A stretch of DNA of 64,000 nt from Clostridium culturomicium (GCF_000821305.1 NZ_CCXK01000017.1:2159-66158); one strand, 5' to 3'; shown: positions 44,206 to 54,079, numbered from the stretch's first letter. The notes: generated from the letters alone by a model not told the origin. Translations and numbers: made by a program.

Positions 44206-45732
44206 GCCTTTAGTATTAACCTTTGATATTGGAACACAAAGTACAAGAGCAATGCTGGTAGACAGCCAAGGAAATATTGTTATAGAAAAGCAGAAAAAAT
44301 ATGAAAAACCTTATTATTCAAAAGAGCCACAGTATGCAGAGCAAAGTGCTGACTTTTATTGGGAAGCTCTTTGCGAAACTAGTTTAAGTCTTAAGGAGGA
44401 AGCAGGGGATTTATGGCAGGAGGTAATTGCTGTAACCTGCACTACCATTAGAGACAGCTGTGTCTGTGTTGATGAGGATGGGAAGCCTTTAAGAGATGTG
44501 ATTTTATGGCTTGATAAAAGGGAAACCACAGATATGGAACCTTTAAATCCTGTTAAAAAGCTTATGTTTAATGTGGTTGGCATGGGGGAAGCTGTTGAAT
44601 TACAGAGAAAGGTTTCAGCCTGCAATTGGATAAAAAACTATGAAAGAGAAATCTGGGATAAGACCTTCAAGTTTTTAATGATATCAGGATATATAAACTA
44701 CAAGCTACAGGAAAGTTTGTTGACTCTTGTGCCAGCATCATTGGCCATATACCCTTTGATAGTAAAGCCAGAGGGTGGATGAAGGACAATGATTTAAAGC
44801 GGTGTATATTCGATGTGGAGAAGGAAAAGTTATGTGAGATAATTGAACCAGGAGAAGTTATTGGTTGTATTTGTGAGAGTGCAAGTGAAGCAACAGGTAT
44901 AGATAGCAGCTTGGAATTAATAGCAACGGGATCTGATAAGGGCTGTGAGACTTTAGGTCTTTCCTGTTCAACACCGGATAAGGCTGCCATTAGCTTTGGG
45001 ACAACAGCGACGGTACAATTTACAACGGATAAGTATATGGAGCCCTTACCTTTTATTCCTTCTTATCCTGCAGTGTTGAAAGATCATTACAATCCAGAGG
45101 TTCAGATATATCGAGGATATTGGCTTATTTCTTGGTTTAAGAAGGAATTCGCCAATAAGGAAATACAGGAAGCTAAGGAACTTGGTATTGATCCTGAAGA
45201 GTTATTAAATATGCGGCTTAAAGATATACCCCCTGGCTGCTTCGGATTAATGTTTCAGCCTTACTTTACTCCAGGTGTGGTAATGCCAAAGGCAAGAGGA
45301 GCTGTTATAGGTTTTTCCGATATTCACACTAGGATTCATATATATAGAGCAATTATAGAAGGAATAAATTTTGCCATAATGGATGGGTTAAAAACCATGG
45401 AGAGGAGAGGCAAAATTAAGGTCAAAAGCCTTTATGTGGCTGGTGGAGGTTCTAAAAGTGATGAAATCTGCCAAATTACAGCCAACATGTTCGGAATGCC
45501 AGTTTACAGGATACAAACCCATGAGGCAAGCGGCCTTGGAAGTTCAATTGTTGCCTTTAAAGCAAAGGGAGTTTTTGAAAATATTGAAGAAGCTCTTGAG
45601 TCTATGGTTCATATTAAGGATGAATTTGAGCCTGATATGAAGGAGCATGAATTATACGAAAGATTATTTGAAGAGATTTATAAAATGATATTTCCAAAGC
45701 TGTTACCACTATATAAGAAAAATATAAATTGA
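44198..45732 (+). pseudogene. FGGY-family (glycerol kinase-like) carbohydrate kinase with single-base frameshift
   Basis: The N-terminal frame (44198-44782) has FDIGTQSTRAMLVDSQG (phosphate-binding motif), TTIRDSCVCVDEDGKPLRDVILWLDKR and SACNWIKNYEREIW. At about 44709, in AAGCTACAGG, one base seems lost. The sense frame then reads TGKFVDSCASIIGHIPFDSKARGWMK and leads into the second open frame (from 44779), with ISFGTTATVQFTT, GCFGLMFQPYFTPG, SLYVAGGGSKSDEICQITANMFG and EASGLGSSIVAFKAKG. With one base restored the kinase would be about 511 residues, normal for FGGY. The site is not a homopolymer, so a true mutation is likely. Substrate class (glycerol or another polyol) is unknown. Confidence 0.8.
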
Positions 45733-45856
45733 AGTGCAACTTTTGGGAAGAGGTCAGAATAAGGAGATTGCTTAAATTTGTGAGATTCAAGTGTTGTATT
45801 TAATCTAAATATTATTTAGAAATTAATAGAGATTATTTTAGAAAGAGGGGAAGGGT

Positions 45857-47599
45857 ATGTCACATAAATATAAAGATTTTGAGCCAAAGTGGGTGGATGA
45901 AGCCTTTAGTCCAAAGAGTTATCGTTCCATATTTAAGTGGGGAGAGCCATCAAAAATAAAGCCTCCAAAGGAAAGTTTATATAAGATGGTGAAGGAAACT
46001 TTTAACCTAGATGATGAGTTCTTCAAGGATTATAAGGAAGATTTGGGTTTTGAGGAAGTTAAATATGATATTAAGTGTAACTTGTCCCGGAATCAGATAG
46101 ATAGATTTAAAGAAATTGCAGGAGAAGAATTTGTTCGTACAGATGATTATTCAAGACTTTCAGTGGCCTATGGAAAGACTATGTATGATATTTTAAGACT
46201 TAGAAATAAAATTGTTGAAAATATTCCTGATGCAGTTATATATCCAGATTCAAAAAAGCAGATTGAAGAAATCGTTAAATATTGTACTGAGGAAAAAATT
46301 CCTGTTTATGTTTATGGAGGAGGCTCAAGTGTTACCCGTGGAGTGGAATGTGTAAAGGGTGGAATTTCCCTAGACATGAGGTTAAGATTTAACAAGGTTA
46401 TAGAATTTAATGAAGTTGACCAGACCATCACCGTTGAAGCTGGTATGAGTGGTCCAAAGCTTGAAGAAACCCTTAATGATGCAGTGAAATTATTTGGAGC
46501 AAAAAGAGCTTATACTTGTGGTCACTTTCCTCAAAGTTTTGAATATTCTTCTGTAGGTGGCTGGGTTGTAACCAGGGGAGCAGGACAGAATAGTACTTAC
46601 TATGGCTGCATAAGTGATATTGTTATGGGACAAGAGTACAGCACACCTATTGGAAATATAAAGACTGATAAATATCCTCGTAAAGCCACAGGACCAGACC
46701 TTGGACATATAATGATGGGCAGCGAAGGAGCCTATGGTGTTTTGACCCATGTAACTCTTAAGGTATTTAGACATATGCCTGAAACTATAAAAAGATTTTC
46801 TTTCATGTTTAAAGATTGGGAGACAGCTCAAAAGGCTGCAAGGGAGATAATGCAGAGTGAAGGTGGGTTCCCATCAGTATTCAGGCTTTCAGACCCAGAG
46901 GAAACTCAAATCATGTTAAGACTTTATGGAGTTGATGAAAGTCCTTTAAGACATCTCTTTAAGATGAAGAACTTTAAGGAAGGAGAAATGTGCCTATTTC
47001 TAGGGTTCACCAATGGAGAAAAAGGCTTCAGCAAAAACTGTGCTAAGGTAGTAAGAAGAGTTGCCAAAGAATATGGAGGTATGTCTTTAACAGGAATTGT
47101 AACAAAGAGTTGGGAAAAGGGAAGATTCTCCGACCCATATTTGAGAGATACCATGCAGGACTTTGGAATTGTAACAGATACCATGGAATGCAGTGTAAAC
47201 TGGAGCAATATGTCTAAAGTTCATAAAGAGGTAAGAGCATATTGTAAGACTCGTCCAAACACAATTTGTATGACACACATGTCTCACGTATATCCTCAAG
47301 GAGCAAACCTTTATTGGATCTTTATAGCTAAGATGAGTGACCCTGACGAATATAAAGCTTATCATTCAGGAATCTTAGATGCAATTCAAAGATCAGGAGC
47401 TTCCATGAGCCATCACCATGGTATTGGAAAGATGTTTGGTCCATGGCTAGAAGGCTATCTTGGAAGAACTGAATATGATATTATCAGAACTTTAAAGAAT
47501 CATTTTGATAAGGACAATATCATGAACCCTGGTGGAACTTTAGGTCTTGATATTGAGGAGAATGTAAAAAGATTCTTGGCACCGAAGGAAGAGGAATAA
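45857..47599 (+). CDS. FAD-binding oxidase related to alkyl-dihydroxyacetonephosphate synthase (AGPS-like)
   Basis: 580 residues. A VAO-type FAD domain includes PDAVIYPDSKKQIEEIVKYC, YGGGSSVTRGVE (about 152-163) and GHFPQSFEYSSVGGWVVTRGAGQNSTYYG, which matches the AGPS motif for FAD and acyl-DHAP binding. The cap domain ends with HMSHVYPQGANLYWIF, and the triple-His motif SMSHHHGIGKMFGPWL lies near 514-529, the hallmark of alkyl-DHAP synthases. AGPS exchanges the acyl of acyl-DHAP for a fatty alcohol in ether-lipid synthesis. Bacterial homologues are mostly uncharacterised. Gap to the kinase is 124 bases without a terminator, so it is probably in the TetR-controlled operon. AGAGGGGAAGG precedes the ATG. 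Confidence 0.87.
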   Translation: MSHKYKDFEPKWVDEAFSPKSYRSIFKWGEPSKIKPPKESLYKMVKETFNLDDEFFKDYKEDLGFEEVKYDIKCNLSRNQIDRFKEIAGEEFVRTDDYSRLSVAYGKTMYDILRLRNKIVENIPDAVIYPDSKKQIEEIVKYCTEEKIPVYVYGGGSSVTRGVECVKGGISLDMRLRFNKVIEFNEVDQTITVEAGMSGPKLEETLNDAVKLFGAKRAYTCGHFPQSFEYSSVGGWVVTRGAGQNSTYYGCISDIVMGQEYSTPIGNIKTDKYPRKATGPDLGHIMMGSEGAYGVLTHVTLKVFRHMPETIKRFSFMFKDWETAQKAAREIMQSEGGFPSVFRLSDPEETQIMLRLYGVDESPLRHLFKMKNFKEGEMCLFLGFTNGEKGFSKNCAKVVRRVAKEYGGMSLTGIVTKSWEKGRFSDPYLRDTMQDFGIVTDTMECSVNWSNMSKVHKEVRAYCKTRPNTICMTHMSHVYPQGANLYWIFIAKMSDPDEYKAYHSGILDAIQRSGASMSHHHGIGKMFGPWLEGYLGRTEYDIIRTLKNHFDKDNIMNPGGTLGLDIEENVKRFLAPKEEE

Positions 47600-47620
47600 G
47601 TTTTAATTAATATGATATAG

Positions 47621-47694
47621 AAAAGCCCTTAGGGTTAGCTGATTTCAGAGGAGTGAGAAGACTGAAATGAGGTAAAGCTGAGGGCTTTTTTTAT
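47621..47694 (+). terminator. Terminator of the GlpA-like/AGPS-like operon
   Basis: A long bipartite hairpin: AAAGCCCT with AGGGCTTT as outer stem and GATTTCAG/CTGAAAT inside, followed by seven T residues. The rest of the gap 47695-47905 is A+T-rich promoter region without a recognised element. Confidence 0.85.
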
Positions 47695-47905
47695 TTTATT
47701 GAGAAAAAAAGTCAAAAAATTGTGTAAAGTGTTTAGTAAGTGTTTATTAGTTTTAAATAATTTTTAAATAAGGGTTGATAAAAAAATAACATAATAGATT
47801 TTATAAACGGGTATGACAACACAATTTCATTAAAATGTAATTATAAACAAAATATGTTGATAATTATTCATTATATTGTTGACATGTTTTAAAAGGGGGA
47901 TTTTT

Positions 47906-49297
47906 ATGAGTACAGAAAATAATTTACAACAGGTTACTTCAGAGAAGACCGAATTTAAAAGAGAGATAGGTGTATTTGGAGGAGTCAGTATAATTGGCGG
48001 AATTATGGTTGGCTCGGGAATTTTTTATTTAGGTTCTTATGTAATTGAAAGAACTGGAATGAATTTAGGCCTTTCTTTGATATGCTGGATAATTGGAGGC
48101 CTTATCTCATTGATGGGAGGACTTTGTTATGCAGAGCTTGGCTCAGCTATGCCAAGGGCTGGTGGAAGACTTTTATACTTAAATGAGGCTTATCATCCAA
48201 GTGTTGGTTTCCTGGCTGGATTTACCGATTGGCTTTTAGGGGGACCAGGTTCAGTTGCGGCTATTGCTATAGCATTGCCAACGGCATTAAGATTCTTTAT
48301 TGATATTAATGACACTGGAATTAAAGTTTTTGCCATAGTTTTAATTATTGGATTAACTATTTATAACTGTTTTGGAGTTAAGCTTGCTTCTATACTTCAA
48401 AATGTATCTATGATTGCAAAGTTAATACCTATTGTAATTATCATGTGTGGAGCTCTTTTCCTTGGTAAAATAACTCCAGATCTATCTTTAGCATCTGCTT
48501 CTGAAGCTGCAGCAGCTAGTGGTGGAAATATTATTACAATGATTGCCTTTGCTGTTGTTGCATCACTATGGGCATATGAAGGATGGACAAATTTAAATAC
48601 TGTAGCTGAAGAAGTTAAAAATCCTAGAAAGAATCTTCCTTTAGCTTTGATAATTGGTATTGGTGGTATAACTATACTTTATACTTTATTTAACTTCTCA
48701 ATATTTAAGGTTTTAACTCATGAAGAGATTACAAATATGATAGGAGAAGGTAACTTCTATCTTGGAACAGCTGTTGCAAAAAAGCTTTTTGGAAGTGCAG
48801 GTGCAATCATTGTAACTGTTGGTATGGTTTTAGCTATGTTTGGTTCATTAAATGGACTTATTATGGCACAGCCAAGAATGTATTATGCCATGGCTGAAGA
48901 AGGTCACTTCTTTAAAAGTTATAAAAAACTTCATCCAAAATATAAAGTTCCAACTACAGCGATTATAATACAAGGAGTAATCTCGATTATATTAGTTATG
49001 TCACGTAACTTAGATGAGTTAACTACTCTTGTTGTATTTACGGGTATGATATTTAACTTCTTAACTGTATTAGCGGTACCAATCTGTCGTAAGAAGTTCC
49101 CTAATATCGAGAGACCATACAAGGTTTGGATTTATCCTGTATCAGTAATAATTACTGCATTAATATTCTTAGGATTAGTTGTTAACACTTTCTTTGATGA
49201 TCCTACTAGCGCAATGTTAGGATGTATCGTACCAGTTATTGGCGTATTCTTCTATATTTACTTTGATAAAAAGCTTAAAAAGGAAGAAAAAAGATAG
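47906..49297 (+). CDS. APC-family amino acid permease (LAT/SteT-like)
   Basis: 463 residues, 12 predicted membrane helices. APC signatures: IGVFGGVSIIGGIMVGSGIFYLG (first helix with the unwound GSGIF), the LCYAELGSAMPRAGGRLLYLNEAYHP loop, VASLWAYEGWTNLNTVAEEVKNPRKNLPLALI (helix 6 region) and RKKFPNIERPYKVWIYP near the end. Resembles serine/threonine or large neutral amino acid exchangers. ATG 47906 follows AAAGGGGGA; an ATG 10 codons upstream is less likely. The amidohydrolase gene follows after 16 bases, so it probably imports a substrate or exchanges a product of that enzyme. Confidence 0.9.
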   Translation: MSTENNLQQVTSEKTEFKREIGVFGGVSIIGGIMVGSGIFYLGSYVIERTGMNLGLSLICWIIGGLISLMGGLCYAELGSAMPRAGGRLLYLNEAYHPSVGFLAGFTDWLLGGPGSVAAIAIALPTALRFFIDINDTGIKVFAIVLIIGLTIYNCFGVKLASILQNVSMIAKLIPIVIIMCGALFLGKITPDLSLASASEAAAASGGNIITMIAFAVVASLWAYEGWTNLNTVAEEVKNPRKNLPLALIIGIGGITILYTLFNFSIFKVLTHEEITNMIGEGNFYLGTAVAKKLFGSAGAIIVTVGMVLAMFGSLNGLIMAQPRMYYAMAEEGHFFKSYKKLHPKYKVPTTAIIIQGVISIILVMSRNLDELTTLVVFTGMIFNFLTVLAVPICRKKFPNIERPYKVWIYPVSVIITALIFLGLVVNTFFDDPTSAMLGCIVPVIGVFFYIYFDKKLKKEEKR

Positions 49298-49312
49298 AAA
49301 GGGGTACTTAAA

Positions 49313-50929
49313 ATGAAGACTATTTTGTATAATGGAAAAATTTACATTGAACGAGAACAGTTTGCTGAAGCTGTTCTTATTGAGGATGGATTTATAAAAA
49401 AGGTTGGTTTAAGTGAGGACATATTAAAAGAAGAACAGTGTGAAGCAATTGATTGTGAAGGTAAAACTGTAATACCAGGACTTAACGATTCACATATGCA
49501 TCTTTTAATGCTTGGAGAATCAATGTGGCAGGTATCTATTGGGGACTGCACCTCAATAAATGAAATAATAGATAGGTGTAAAGAATTTATTGTAAGGGAA
49601 CCTGAGAAGGTTAAGCATGGAATACATGCTGTTGGTTGGAATCAAGATTTATTTACTGATGAAAAAAGATGTCCAACTAGAGATGATTTAGATAAAATCT
49701 CTACGGACATTCCAATTGCTTTGGAACGTGTTTGTGGACATATACTCACAACTAATACAAAGGCAATTGAAATGTTAGGTATTGATGGAAATTCACCTCA
49801 ATGGGAAGGGGGAACTTTTGAGTTAGGTGAGGACGGATATCCTAATGGTTTATTTACTGAGAATGCATGTAACTATGTTAAGGCAATTTTCCCAGATTTC
49901 ACTGTGAAGGAGAGAGAAGAAATGTTAAGCAGAGCCATGGACTATGCAGTGGCTCATGGTGTAACTAGTGTTCAAAGTAACGATATTGGAACTTCTGTAT
50001 TAGATGTGCCAACATATTTCAATATGTTTCATAGATTTTATGATGAAGGAAAAGGGCTGCTTAGATATAGACATCAAGTATGTTTTAATAACTTAAATGA
50101 TTTTAAAGAGTATATTGAAGAAGGCGAGTATGTAAAAGGAAAATATGATGAAGATTCATGGCTTACTTTAGGACCATTAAAGCTATTTAAAGATGGAAGC
50201 CTTGGTGCTCGTACAGCAATGATGAAACATGAGTATTATGATGAGCCAGGAAATTATGGAATAGAGTGGATAAGCAATGAAGATATGGAACAATATTGTG
50301 ACCTTGCTTTAAAGGCAAATATGCAGGTTGTGACTCATGTTATTGGGGATGCTGCAATCGAGCAAACAGTAAACTGCTATGAAAAGGCTTTTGTTAATGG
50401 GAAAAATCTATTAAGACATGCGTTAGTGCATTGTCAGATTACAGACAGGCCACTCCTTGAAAGAATTGCAAAATTAGAAATACCAGTAATGTATCAGCCG
50501 ATTTTCTTAGATTACGATATGCATGCGGTGGAATCAAGATGCGGCAAAGAACTGTCATCTACATCCTATGCTTTTAAAACCATGGTGGAATTAGGGGGAC
50601 ATGTTTCCTATGGAACAGATTGTCCTGTGGAATCTTGTAATCCATTCCCTAATATTTACAGTGCAGTTACACGTAAGGATTCTGTGGGATATCCTGAAGG
50701 CGGGTTTTATCCAGAAGAATGTGTTGATGTATATGAGGCCATTGATGCCTATACTATTGGCAGTGCATATGCAGAGTTTATGGAGAATAAAAAAGGCAGG
50801 ATAAAAGAAGGTTATTATGCAGATTTAGTTATTTTAAATAAGGATATATTTACAGTGGATAAGATGGAGATTAAGGATATACTTCCTGTCCTAACTATGG
50901 TTGGGGGCAAGATAGTATATAAAAGATAA
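49313..50929 (+). CDS. YtcJ-like metal-dependent amidohydrolase (second of three)
   Basis: 538 residues. Metal site VIPGLNDSHMHLLMLGES, GWNQDLFTDEKRCPTRDDLDKIS, LGPLKLFKDGSLGARTAMMKHEY, THVIGDAAIEQTVNCYEKA, LVHCQITD and SYGTDCPVESCNPF, with C-terminal KGRIKEGYYADLVILNKDIF. It shares the architecture and many motifs of the proteins at 29995 and 51058 but is clearly a distinct paralogue. AGAAAGGGG lies upstream of ATG 49313. Operon with the APC permease just upstream. Probably cytoplasmic hydrolysis of an amide imported by the permease; the substrate is unknown. Confidence 0.88.
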   Translation: MKTILYNGKIYIEREQFAEAVLIEDGFIKKVGLSEDILKEEQCEAIDCEGKTVIPGLNDSHMHLLMLGESMWQVSIGDCTSINEIIDRCKEFIVREPEKVKHGIHAVGWNQDLFTDEKRCPTRDDLDKISTDIPIALERVCGHILTTNTKAIEMLGIDGNSPQWEGGTFELGEDGYPNGLFTENACNYVKAIFPDFTVKEREEMLSRAMDYAVAHGVTSVQSNDIGTSVLDVPTYFNMFHRFYDEGKGLLRYRHQVCFNNLNDFKEYIEEGEYVKGKYDEDSWLTLGPLKLFKDGSLGARTAMMKHEYYDEPGNYGIEWISNEDMEQYCDLALKANMQVVTHVIGDAAIEQTVNCYEKAFVNGKNLLRHALVHCQITDRPLLERIAKLEIPVMYQPIFLDYDMHAVESRCGKELSSTSYAFKTMVELGGHVSYGTDCPVESCNPFPNIYSAVTRKDSVGYPEGGFYPEECVDVYEAIDAYTIGSAYAEFMENKKGRIKEGYYADLVILNKDIFTVDKMEIKDILPVLTMVGGKIVYKR

Positions 50930-50952
50930 GCTATTATTAAATATTTCAAGAT

Positions 50953-50990
50953 GAAATGGTTCATTAAAAGTGGTTAATGAACCATTTTAC
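50953..50990 (+). terminator. Terminator after second amidohydrolase
   Basis: AAATGGTTCATTAA and TTAATGAACCATTT pair around a 6-base loop, then TTAC. Confidence 0.75.
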
Positions 50991-51057
50991 TATTGATATG
51001 GTATAATTAACAATAAATACTAATAATGTAATACTTATAATTTTTAGGAGTTTTATT

Positions 51058-52620
51058 ATGAAAGCAGATTTAATAATAAAGAATGGTAAATGCATTCTAA
51101 TGAATCATAATAAAGATATTGTTCATTGGATTGCAGTTAAAGATGGAAAAATAATCGATATTGGCTATGGGGAAGAGTACAAATCGTTAATTGATATTAA
51201 TACAGTTATAAAGGATGCAGGAGGAAATTCTGTAATTCCAGGTTTTATAGACAGCCATTTTCACGTTGTGCTTACCGCTTTAAATATTGCGAGTATTGAT
51301 TTAAGCAGAGTTAAAAGTTTTGATGAAATTGGGGAAATGATAAAAGAAGCAGCAGGTCTTAATCCGGGAATACACATTAGGGGCATCCATCTTCAGGTTG
51401 AGCAGCTTATGGAGAAAAGGTTTCCTACACGCACAGAGTTAGATAAGTATTGTAATACATCACCTGTATCCTTACATTCTTCAGATTATCAAGTGAGCAT
51501 TCTAAATACTTGTGGTATGTTATATTTCAAAATACCTTTTATGGCAGATGGTGTAGAACTTGATGAAAAAGAAATTCCAAATGGAATCTTTAAAAGATAT
51601 GCCAATGCAATTCTTTATTCCAATACTTTAAAAAACGTTAATGATGATTTCAGAAAAGAAGTTGTTGCAAACATAATGAATAAACTTCTTTCCTATGGTA
51701 TTACTACTCTTCATGCCATGGAGGGTGGAAGAATGGGTGGGTCTGTAATGTATGACCCTGATTCAGAATTCATTTATAAATATGCAAAAAATTATCCTGT
51801 TGATATGACCTTATTTTATCCCACAATAGATATAGAAAAGATTAAGAAAATGGGATTAAAAAGGATTGGGGGAGTAATTTATATTGATGGGACTTTAGGT
51901 GAAAGGACTGCGGCACTTACCTTTGATTATGGAGATGCTCCAGGTCAGAGGGGAATAATGTGCATGGCTCAAGAGGATATAAATGAATTTGTACTGAAGT
52001 GCTATAAGAATAAGTTACAGCTATCGTTATTTACCTTAGGAGATAGGGCCGTAGAAGCAGCGCTTATTGCTCATGAATATGCTTTTGAAAGAACAGGAAT
52101 ATCAGGGTTAAGACATAGGCTTGAACATATTGAAATTATAAATAGTGATCAGATTGAAAGGGCTAGTAAGCTGGGAATTCTTTTTTCCATGCAGCCTTCA
52201 TATGAAGCTTACTGGGGGGCACCAGGAGGAATGTATGAGCAAAGGTTAGGAAAGTATTATGGCAACTCCAATAAGCTTAGAGAGATTGAAGATAAGGGCG
52301 TAATCATATGTGCTGGTTCAGATAGTGATGTAACGGAACCAAATCCAATTTTAGGAATACATTCTGCTGTTAATCATCCAATAAAAAAACATCGTTTAAC
52401 TGTGCTTGAAGCATTAAAGGCCTACACTTATAATGGAGCCTATGCGATTTTTGAAGAGAATAATAAAGGAACATTGGAAATTGGAAAAGTTGCAGATATT
52501 GTCATACTAAATGGCGATATTATGAAGATTAATGCTGATGAGATAATAAACTTAAAGGTTGTAACAACTATTAAATCAGGTGAAATTTTATATAATGTGG
52601 GTATGGATGAAAAATGTTAA
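51058..52620 (+). CDS. YtcJ-like metal-dependent amidohydrolase (third of three)
   Basis: 520 residues. VIPGFIDSHFHVVLTALNIASIDLSRV gives the HxH motif (about 65-67). GGVIYIDGTLGERTAALTFDYGDAPGQRG replaces the more usual GSLGxRTAxM segment, LEHIEIINSDQIERASKLG carries the metal His, and CAGSDSDVTEPNPILGIHSAVNHP the catalytic Asp. It is the most divergent of the three paralogues. ATG 51058 has a ribosome binding site (TTTTAGGAG). The end overlaps the start of the SARP-like regulator by seven bases, so enzyme and regulator are made together. Confidence 0.87.
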   Translation: MKADLIIKNGKCILMNHNKDIVHWIAVKDGKIIDIGYGEEYKSLIDINTVIKDAGGNSVIPGFIDSHFHVVLTALNIASIDLSRVKSFDEIGEMIKEAAGLNPGIHIRGIHLQVEQLMEKRFPTRTELDKYCNTSPVSLHSSDYQVSILNTCGMLYFKIPFMADGVELDEKEIPNGIFKRYANAILYSNTLKNVNDDFRKEVVANIMNKLLSYGITTLHAMEGGRMGGSVMYDPDSEFIYKYAKNYPVDMTLFYPTIDIEKIKKMGLKRIGGVIYIDGTLGERTAALTFDYGDAPGQRGIMCMAQEDINEFVLKCYKNKLQLSLFTLGDRAVEAALIAHEYAFERTGISGLRHRLEHIEIINSDQIERASKLGILFSMQPSYEAYWGAPGGMYEQRLGKYYGNSNKLREIEDKGVIICAGSDSDVTEPNPILGIHSAVNHPIKKHRLTVLEALKAYTYNGAYAIFEENNKGTLEIGKVADIVILNGDIMKINADEIINLKVVTTIKSGEILYNVGMDEKC

Positions 52621-53783
52621 ATATAAGCTTTTTAGGTAAATTTAAAATTGAATATAATGAACAGGATATAACTGATAAAATAGGTGTTAAAACATCAGCT
52701 TTAATAGCATTACTTATACTTCAGGAAAAAAGAGAAATCAGCAGAGAAAAGGTAATTGCCTATTTATGGCCTGACAGCAATGAAGATGCTGCTAAGTATA
52801 ACTTAAGGTATAATCTGTGGCTGCTAAAAAAGGTAATACCCATAGATGATAAAGGTGAAAGTTTTCTTAGGATCAACAAGGACTTTTGCGGAATAAATTT
52901 TAATTATAATTTCCAGTGTGACATATTAAAAGTAGTTGGATTTTGCAGCGATAAAGAGTATTCAGTTAAGGAATTAATTGACCTTAAAAATACCTTTAAA
53001 GGAGATTTTTTTGAAGGAAACTATTTTAATAATTGCGATGAATTTAATGAAATTATTATATTTCAGAGAAATAAATTAGAGAATCACAGAATTAAAATCT
53101 TAAGAAAACTTGTAGAATTCTATGAAAAAAATGAAATGTTTGACCAGTGTATAGAAACTATAAATGAGATTTTTAATATAGACCCCTATGATGAAAATTT
53201 AGCACTTAAAGCCATATCAATTTATCTTGACAATGGAAATAGGTATGGAGCCATAAAGTTTTATCAGGATTTTTCAAATAAGATGATATATAGCTTGGGA
53301 ATCCACCCTTCACAAGACTTGCAGGAAAAATATAATCAAATAAGAAATGAAAGCTGTGGTCATGAGGAAGCAGAAGCCCATGGGGATATTAATTATAAAT
53401 CCATAATCACTGATAATAAAAATAAAGAAAATCTTACTTTGAAAATTCAAGGGATTAAAAGTGTTGATTACTTTGGAATTTCTGAAATAGTTGAGGAGCT
53501 TATTGAAAAAGGCGTAATTGATCCAGAGATTTCTATTGATAAGGAATATCTTCAAGATTTATCATACATTTCACAACACCTTGCAAACCATTGTAACTTG
53601 GATTTTGACAGAAAGGCAGTGGTGCCTGAAGTGCGAGTTGTACGAGGTTTTTTCATCTTAATGAATAAGATAAGTAAAGAATATATTGTTGAGATTGAAG
53701 TTAATGATATGAGTAATATGGACAACTGTTCAAGGGAAGTATTGAGATATTTGGAGAGAGCAGAAGGTGTGAAAATATATTAA
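52614..53783 (+). CDS. SARP/BTAD-type transcriptional regulator with extra C-terminal domain
   Basis: 389 residues. The N-terminal 90 form an OmpR-like winged helix (LGKFKIEYNEQDITDKIGVKTSALIALLI, then EISREKVIAYLWPDSNEDAAKYNLRYNLWLLKKVI). A BTAD helical/TPR domain follows at about 95-245 (DLKNTFKGDFFEGNYFNNCDEFNEIIIFQRNKLENHRIKILRKLVEFYEKN, IDPYDENLALKAISIYLDNGNRYGAIKFYQDFSNKM). The last 120 residues (about 270-389) are an alpha/beta region I do not recognise. SARP-type regulators are best known from actinomycetes; here the gene overlaps an amidohydrolase gene (ATGTTAA), and likely regulates this unit or the nucleoside uptake operon that follows. Ligand unknown. Confidence 0.83.
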   Translation: MLNISFLGKFKIEYNEQDITDKIGVKTSALIALLILQEKREISREKVIAYLWPDSNEDAAKYNLRYNLWLLKKVIPIDDKGESFLRINKDFCGINFNYNFQCDILKVVGFCSDKEYSVKELIDLKNTFKGDFFEGNYFNNCDEFNEIIIFQRNKLENHRIKILRKLVEFYEKNEMFDQCIETINEIFNIDPYDENLALKAISIYLDNGNRYGAIKFYQDFSNKMIYSLGIHPSQDLQEKYNQIRNESCGHEEAEAHGDINYKSIITDNKNKENLTLKIQGIKSVDYFGISEIVEELIEKGVIDPEISIDKEYLQDLSYISQHLANHCNLDFDRKAVVPEVRVVRGFFILMNKISKEYIVEIEVNDMSNMDNCSREVLRYLERAEGVKIY

Positions 53784-53792
53784 AGATATAAA

Positions 53793-53833
53793 GAACTTAC
53801 TGATAATTTTAAAGTTATTAGTAAGTTTTTTTA
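53793..53833 (+). terminator. Terminator after SARP-like gene
   Basis: AACTTACT-ATAA and TTAT-AGTAAGTT, followed by TTTTTTAT. Confidence 0.85.
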
Positions 53834-54000
53834 TTTGTTAAATTGCTTAATTTTAATCGTTTACAGCAATATTATTAAAGATATTTTCCATAAAAATAGC
53901 AGGAGTTTTAGTAAAAATCAACATAAATACAGTAATTAATAATATTTCCAAAGTTTCCACAACATTAGTTATTTCAAGAGTTTGTGTGTGGAAAAATCTT

Positions 54001-54020
54001 TTAGTAAAACGTTTTACTAA
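54001..54020. promoter_or_regulatory. Operator-like palindrome 1 upstream of BMP operon
   Basis: TTAGTAAAACGTTTTACTAA is a perfect 20-base palindrome with a central CG, the style of LacI/GalR-family operators. It is 60 bases upstream of the -35 box. Confidence 0.7.
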
Positions 54021-54079
54021 ACATTGAAATAAAAATATTTTATTGTAAATAAGTCTGTATAGAGAAAAAATTCTAAATA

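Noticed and set aside
47695..47905. T-box or amino-acid riboswitch before the APC permease
   Set aside because: No T-box sequence, specifier hairpin or terminator/antiterminator pair could be found.
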